A DNA stretch of 64,000 nucleotides from Branchiostoma floridae (Eukaryota; Chordata; Leptocardii; Amphioxiformes; Branchiostomatidae). Below are positions 57,489 through 64,000 of the stretch, in pieces. Within the stretch, counting starts at the first letter, position 1. Every line of letters begins with the position of its first letter. A program made the translations under genes and the position numbers. The stretch covers positions 3,948,465 through 4,012,464 of the forward strand of contig NC_049997.1 in NCBI RefSeq assembly GCF_000003815.2, written 5' to 3'. The notes under the pieces were generated by a model. It saw only the letters and a program-made list of their open reading frames with translations, searched no databases and was not told the origin of the DNA.

Positions 57489-59100
57489 AGGCTACTGATG
57501 AGACAGCAACACCAGGATTGAACCTTCTTGGCAACACTGTGTATTTTACTGAGCTTTTGATGCCTTTGTTCAGTGTTATTTTAGTGGTGCTTTTGCCTTT
57601 TAACTTACCAATAAGTTCTGGTAATTTATTCTCTAAGAGCCAGTGCTTCCATGGCAAGTCACTGTACGAAAAATAGAATGTAGACTCATAAAAATGAGTT
57701 GAAGTCAAAATTAGCAAAGTAATGGCATGCATTTAACAAGATCCTTTTTTAATCCTTAGTTTGAAATGCAAAGCCATAGATTAACTGCATAAATGCTTCC
57801 TCCTTTTGAAAGCTGTATCCATGACAAAGGACCCCCCTCCTTTCAGCACTAGTACACATCCGACTATTGACCATTGAGATAAACAAGTTTCTTCTGCTTA
57901 TCTGCTTATCAACAATTACTCCCATCTGTTTATCTTACATGTCAATTACTTAATTAGCACTAATTAGCACCCAATTGCCAGGCAGTTGGTAAATAGCAGG
58001 GGCCCATTCACAGCTCTGCATAAATTGATGGGATTAGGGGGAGGCTATTGTGTCCTAACAGCCCTTTTCTTGTAAACAAATGACATGGAAAATTGCCAGT
58101 TTCCTGGGGTTTTAGTGTTCCTCCACTTCTGAGCCTTTCTATAAACATCCTATGCATCTCCAAGCAGATGTTGTGTGTTGTCACTTTTTACCTCCTTGGA
58201 AAATGTAATTATTGTTTTATACTAGTGTACCGGTGTATCTGTTCATTTGTGTGAGTGTGTATATGTTTAGACATTAGAAATTCCTCCAATGATTGTAAAA
58301 GCCTCCAATGACTGTAAGAAACCAAGGAGGTTATATCACTTGAAGAAACTTATCCCATGCTACAACTTCTGTATTAGTTAGATAAGCGTTCAGTTATACA
58401 TGTAGAACTGTAGTTATGTAGATGCCATACTTTGTACCCCGTACAATTGTTGTGCAATAAAGCTATCATCTATGTTGGTGTGAGCGTCAGCATGTATAGT
58501 TACATTATAGTTGGTTTGGATAAGTCTCCAAGCAGACATGTCAGTCAGATAAAAAAAAAGAGAAGAATTTGGCCAAATAGGGACAAATAAGTTGCTATGT
58601 CAGTTGAAGTCTTTTGCAGTCTATCCAGCTATCAGCAAGTAATAAAAAGCACCAAAACAATTCTTTGGTTAGAAGATTACTTTGATCAAGAATCCCTGTG
58701 CTTCAATCAAGGAGGTTTCTCTTTAATCCTCGAAGTAGTCAACACAGGTAGGGCTACAAAACATGTTTTTTTTTTTTCTTTTTTTTTCTCTTTTTAGCTT
58801 GATTCCTTTTACACATAGTTCAGGATTCCAGGAATCTTTTTTTTTACAATATTGGTGGTGTATGTTTTCCCAAAATTTGCAACATTCAAAGCTCACATTT
58901 GAGTTTTTCGACGGTGTCATAAAAAGGCTTCCAAAACCTGCTCTTGCTCTTGCATAGACACGATCCTGTTTCTTCAGCCGCTAGTTTGTAAACTGACTCA
59001 CGCGAAACGGAAGTACTGATTTACCAGACTTAGGCAGAACCAGGGCCAAGTTTTGGTTGTCAGAGTTATCAAGAACAACGCAAACAGGCTAACCTAAAAC
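57489..59100. other. Intergenic, no recognised gene
   Basis: Holds solitary MITE ends (CTCCAAGCAGATG near 58159 and CTCCAAGCAGACA near 58527). No coding exon supported. Confidence 0.35.
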
Positions 59101-59383
59101 CAGGGCTCGAAATACTGGGTGCATGTGCAACCGGGTGCACCCAAAATTGGAGCTGTGCACCCAATTAATTTCTGTGGGTACACAGGGTGCACCCAAATAT
59201 TTTCTAATGTTTATGTATGTAAAAATATCAAAGTATACTTATAGTCTAGTATACATCATATTCTTGACATCTAAGTCAGTGTTAGAAAGACAATAAAAAT
59301 GTCTGTCATGGTACTTGTTTAAGAATTTGATAGCTTGTAACTAATTTTTTAAGCTGGGTCCCAAAAATGAATTTTGAGCCCTG
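59101..59383. mobile_element. hAT-like MITE with 6-bp target duplication
   Basis: Ends CAGGGCTCGAAATA and, inverted, CAGGGCTCAAAATTC. TAAAAC flanks both sides (59095-59100 and 59384-59389). The interior repeats GGGTGCAC/GTGCACCC. 283 bp. Related to 27738-28097. Confidence 0.8.
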
Positions 59384-60323
59384 TAAAACTGTTAAGGCTG
59401 AATTTGGTGAATTACAGTATGTGACAACCAAAACTTAAACTGCTGTGTAAAATATTTAAAGCAATCTCTCTGTGTTAGTCTACAAGACTGTGACTTTGCA
59501 AAATATGGCATAAACCAGTTCCTTTACAAATCAAGTACAGTAGAGTGAAAAATGTTTGTATGCAGCGGCATTCATTTTACCCTTTCTTTTACACATCAAA
59601 ATAATCTGAGAACAAGCACTTGAATAAGGTAGAGAAGTCAGGCATGGACCGGATGGCCTAGACTTAGTGACAACTAGAATGTATTTATTGATTCAACTCA
59701 AGTACAACATACATCATGGGCTGCACAAATAACAGGAGACTTTTTTAAAAGACATTTCCTGACCTGATGAATAAGGGCTGTCTAGATTTAAAATTTATTC
59801 CTTTCCACTGATAACACAGAAATTGTTAATTTTTGTGGTCAAACCTGTCATTTTTTAAAGCTTATGACTGGACTTTTTCATCAATTTCCCGTTGTATATG
59901 TAAAGTGTATGTTTCTTTCGATGGCTTTGATTTTTTTCTGTTCCAATAATAAAATTTGTACTCTCCAAGCAGAAGTTCAGCTCTGGCTGCTTTTTGATTT
60001 GTTTTAGACGTTTTTATTTTGTGCTGTTGTCTTTTGGCAGACATAACTAAAACAGCACAAAATATTTATAAAAAACTACCAATTTCCATCCCGGGACAAA
60101 GGCAGAAGTCCTATAGACAGCCTTACCAGTTAGAAGCCTTACAATTTAAATCATCACCCCATAACAGGGTGACCTAAATTCTTTACCTGTTAGAGGTCAG
60201 AAATCTAATATCAACAGTAGAAAACCAACCCACTCAGTCACAGAACACACACCACACCTGATAAGACCAGTGGAGATTTATTTGATACAGACTTAAGCAG
60301 GCTTAGTTCCACATATTCTTGAG
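59384..60323. other. Intergenic, no recognised gene
   Basis: Contains one TACTCTCCAAGCAGAAGTTC MITE end near 59958 without a clear partner. Confidence 0.35.
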
Positions 60324-60548
60324 CGCTGACCGGAAAATCTACTGATGACAGTCAGATCTTTGCTGATACTCAATACAGGTGTTAATACAGGTATAGAAAA
60401 TACAGGTATAGAAAATACACCCAATACAGGTATAGAAAATACAGGTATAGAAAGTAAACACAATACACGTATAGAAAATTCTGTTTGACCGCTGACCGGA
60501 AAATTCACCGATGACAGTCAGATCTTTGCTGATACTCAATACAGGTGG
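60324..60548. repeat. Nested minisatellite
   Basis: A 167-bp-spaced direct repeat (GCTGACCGGAAAAT...GATACTCAATACAGGTG) encloses several ATACAGGTATAGAAA units. Reading frames with repeated SIPVF come from this. Confidence 0.8.
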
Positions 60549-61137
60549 TGTATACAAAATTCTGTTTGACACATAAGACAGAATACATAGTATCTAAGGC
60601 CTCTGCGTCTTTCTGTTGGCAGAGCACAAATACAATTGTGACAGACGACTCTATACAGGTTTTCTGGACCCTTACAGGGATAATAAGTACTTATCTTCTT
60701 GTTGTAGGTCACTGACAGAAGATAGCAGAAGCTGTCTGAAGCATCTGACATTTTACAAAACTTATCTTGTTGCTTGAATAGCTTAAATATTGAGTTTCCT
60801 GTTGTAGACTCTGATAAGTCAGATAGCAACTCAATTCACACAATACTAGCTGCAAAAGAATGGGTCAAACTTCCTGTCTTTGTCACCCAAGAACCTTGGG
60901 AACTAACCATACAAGAAATGCTCCTTGAAGAACTATTTGAGGGTGCTCGCATCATTTCTAAAGACAAATGAATCTCTTCAGCTGTATAAGATCAGTGACA
61001 TTCAAAAATTTGAGTCAGTGACTTTGTCATGCATTTTCCAGTGAAATACAATATACTGAACCATTGTGTTTCTTCGTTCTTGTAGTCAAAGTTTTATCTT
61101 TCATTGTTCAGAGGTTTTTATTTAATGTCCAAAAGCA
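60549..61137. other. Intergenic; a 66-codon frame of unknown standing
   Basis: A plus-strand frame at 60774-60971 has ordinary composition but no domain I recognise and no clear splice or promoter context. Not supported as a gene. Confidence 0.3.
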
Positions 61138-61146
61138 CAGGAACAT

Positions 61147-61576
61147 TAGCCTGGGTACCATCCAGATAGTAGTTTGCTCCTATGTTAATTTCTGGTATCC
61201 GTCTGGAGACATGCGCATTCAAACCATTTGGTGCTAACGTCAGTTAATGAGCGAATCAAGGAATAGGTTCTAGAGCACTCGTTCGATGACAACAGACCTT
61301 CCGCAATGGGACGGAGGGCTTGTCCGTTGTTGGAATGCCTAGCCCTGTTCGAACGAGCGCTTGAACCCAGTCCATAATTCGCTCATATGTGGGGACAAAT
61401 CAGCGCCTGCGTCCAAAATTTGGACGATTCCAGCCGTTAAGATGGCCCGCGTTCCCGGACGGAAACACAGAGAAGCGACTTTATATAGTGAATAATGAAT
61501 GTCAGAGCTAGAAGCGACTGTATATAGTGTATAATGAACGCTGGAGCGAACTACTTTCCAGATGGTACCCAGGCTA
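61147..61576. mobile_element. 430-bp TAGCCTGGGTACC element with perfect 9-bp duplication
   Basis: Ends TAGCCTGGGTACCATC and inverted TAGCCTGGGTACCATC, then further partly matching sequence. CAGGAACAT flanks exactly (61138-61146 and 61577-61585). The interior is more GC-rich than its surroundings. No transposase. A 9-bp duplication is usual for Mutator-like elements, but the superfamily is not assigned. Confidence 0.88.
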
Positions 61577-61585
61577 CAGGAACAT

Positions 61586-62239
61586 TGAATAGAAGTAAGA
61601 AATTGCAGTCTAGACCCTCCCTACCTGCTTGGCTGACTGGTAGCAAATCCTAAAACATCCTGTCCAAGCAAAAGCTCAACAAACACAGGTCGAGCTTTCG
61701 TGTGTACAAAGACACACATACAAGTCCTCAATAATACAAAGAGCACATATTTGACTGGCAAATATGGAAACATGATCTAGAAGACAGAAGATCTGGATAA
61801 TCTAACAGAATCATCCTCGGGGATCTTACCACCATGTAAAAATACCTTACAGTATCATTTCATTTTTCGGTATTACAATACAGCAAAACCTGACCAAGAA
61901 CACAAATCAAGGGATGGATAAAAGCTGGTCTATGAGGACAGGTGGTCCTATAATATAGACAGGATTCTTACAGCTTGTTACAATGGGGACAAATTATCTT
62001 AGGGACCTCCAAAAAGCTGTCACATTAGGTAGGTTATACATCTGTAGACATGGTCACTTTGTACAGGTTTCACTGTACCGTACAATGCATTAGTCTATGT
62101 CTGTGCATTGCCACCAGGATTTATAACTTGATTATGGTGTTTTGCACCTTTCATACTATTTTACAGTCTTCCAACTAAATTCTATCAACTTAAAGATGTT
62201 GACTTTGGTTGGTAGATTCCCTCCCAGTTACCATGGTAA
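61586..62239. other. 3' flank of the HINT1-like gene
   Basis: Presumed 3' UTR and intergenic sequence. No AATAAA was found close behind the stop on the minus strand, so the 3' end cannot be placed. Confidence 0.35.
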
Positions 62240-62939
<700 letters not shown>

Positions 62940-63012
62940 CTACTCTGTACCCATTGTCTAGCCCTTCCTTCACTGCTGTCTTTCTTGCCACAGTCAGTAA
63001 GTGACCAAGTAG
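62940..63012 (-). CDS. HINT1: HINT1-like, third exon
   Basis: 73 nt, bounded by CTTCCAG|CT and GTAG|GTAAGT; phase 0 in, phase 1 out. It encodes LLGHLLTVARKTAVKEGLDN and GYRV, the helix and following strand that lead to the active site in HINT proteins (LLGHL...GLxxGYRxV). Confidence 0.93.
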
Positions 63013-63135
63013 CTGGAAGTACAGGAACATTCACATGCAGTACCACTCACAAACACAAGGTGGCAGCACTGACAGTGCCAAAATTGAGTGCTAAATCTTA
63101 TCAAGACAGAATAATTACATGACTTAGAACAATTA

Positions 63136-63765
<630 letters not shown>

Positions 63766-63873
63766 TAGCCTGATTAAATCACGCTTAAAGCGGCATGGCC
63801 AACATTGCCAGCCGCCTTGAGGATGGGGCCAGTTACAGCACTGGACAGCGGAGCTTGCAAATTCCACGGAGCA
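63766..63873. mobile_element. 108-bp TAGYCTG-family element at the HINT1 splice donor
   Basis: Begins TAGCCTGATTAAATCACGC and is homologous throughout to 33297-33384 and 27035-27134. A perfect 9-bp duplication GTTTCTACC flanks it (63757-63765 and 63874-63882). The right copy contains the last exon base and the first eight intron bases of the HINT1 first exon, so the insertion duplicated the 5' splice site. Confidence 0.88.
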
Positions 63874-63881
63874 GTTTCTAC

Positions 63882-64000
63882 CTGGTCATCTTCATGAATG
63901 ATGTCTGCAGGAATGGACCCATCCAGGATCTTGTCGAAGATGGTCGGCTCCGGGTTTCCGTACTTCTGTCTGGCCTCGGCTGCTGCCTGGGCTTTACTCA
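63882..64000 (-). CDS. HINT1: HINT1-like, first coding exon, cut by the window edge
   Basis: 119 nt visible, ending GACCAG|GTAGAA in phase 0. The last bases of the window on this strand read TG AGT AAA GCC, so one more A would give ATG; the start codon is probably cut after its first base. It encodes SKAQAAAEARQKYGNPEP, then TIFDKILDGSIPADIIHEDDQ-type sequence, the N-terminal strand of HINT proteins (TIFxKIxxxxIPAxIIxED). With the other exons the protein is about 129 residues, close to the roughly 126 of HINT1. A longer N-terminal extension, as in mitochondrial HINT2, cannot be excluded. Confidence 0.9.

Noticed and set aside
60293-60572. Frames with repeated SIPVF/FYTCI motifs
   Set aside because: Translation of a short minisatellite.

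Overview
The window looks like a piece of an invertebrate deuterostome genome, most likely amphioxus (Branchiostoma). This is an inference. The grounds are compact exons separated by introns packed with short inverted-repeat transposons, a secreted multidomain gene built by domain shuffling, a tandem repeat straddling an exon-intron boundary, and a HINT1-like gene with metazoan intron structure. It is not prokaryotic: the real genes are spliced, and most long open frames are repeats or antisense shadows.

Layout. (1) About 1-7242, plus strand: most of a tyrosine-recombinase (DIRS/Ngaro/PAT-type) retrotransposon. It has an intact reverse transcriptase-RNase H frame (1532-3634). Its recombinase gene (4161-6438) is broken by a one-base frameshift near 5070 and by a 961-bp TA-flanked transposon (5276-6236). 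Two identical 66-bp direct repeats 400 bp apart (6777-6842 and 7177-7242) fit the split-repeat 3' end of such elements. (2) 8684-55584, minus strand: eight phase-consistent exons of a secreted extracellular-matrix-type gene. The order is signal peptide, thrombospondin N-terminal (laminin-G-like) domain, coiled-coil linker, von Willebrand C half-domain, EGF, and the first half of a Kunitz domain. The 3' end lies to the left of the window. (3) 62240-64000, minus strand: four exons of a HINT1-like histidine-triad nucleotide hydrolase, complete except that the window edge appears to cut the A of the start codon.

Between and inside the genes there is a dense population of short transposons, many with readable target-site duplications. 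They include hAT-like elements with 5-, 6- and 8-bp duplications, PIF/Harbinger-like elements with TTA/TAA, TA-flanked palindromic elements, and a TAGYCTG-ended group with 9-bp duplications. There is also a truncated non-LTR retrotransposon whose empty site is visible nearby, a 1.2-kb imperfect palindrome, a perfect 49-bp hairpin and many minisatellites.

The most interesting structures are where repeats meet exons. A 121-bp unit carrying part of the VWC exon plus its 5' splice site is tandemly triplicated. Half-copies of the EGF-Kunitz exon sit on both sides of the full exon. A transposon insertion has duplicated the 5' splice site of HINT1 exon 1. The two host genes share a strand but show no functional link: one product is extracellular, the other a soluble nucleotide hydrolase.
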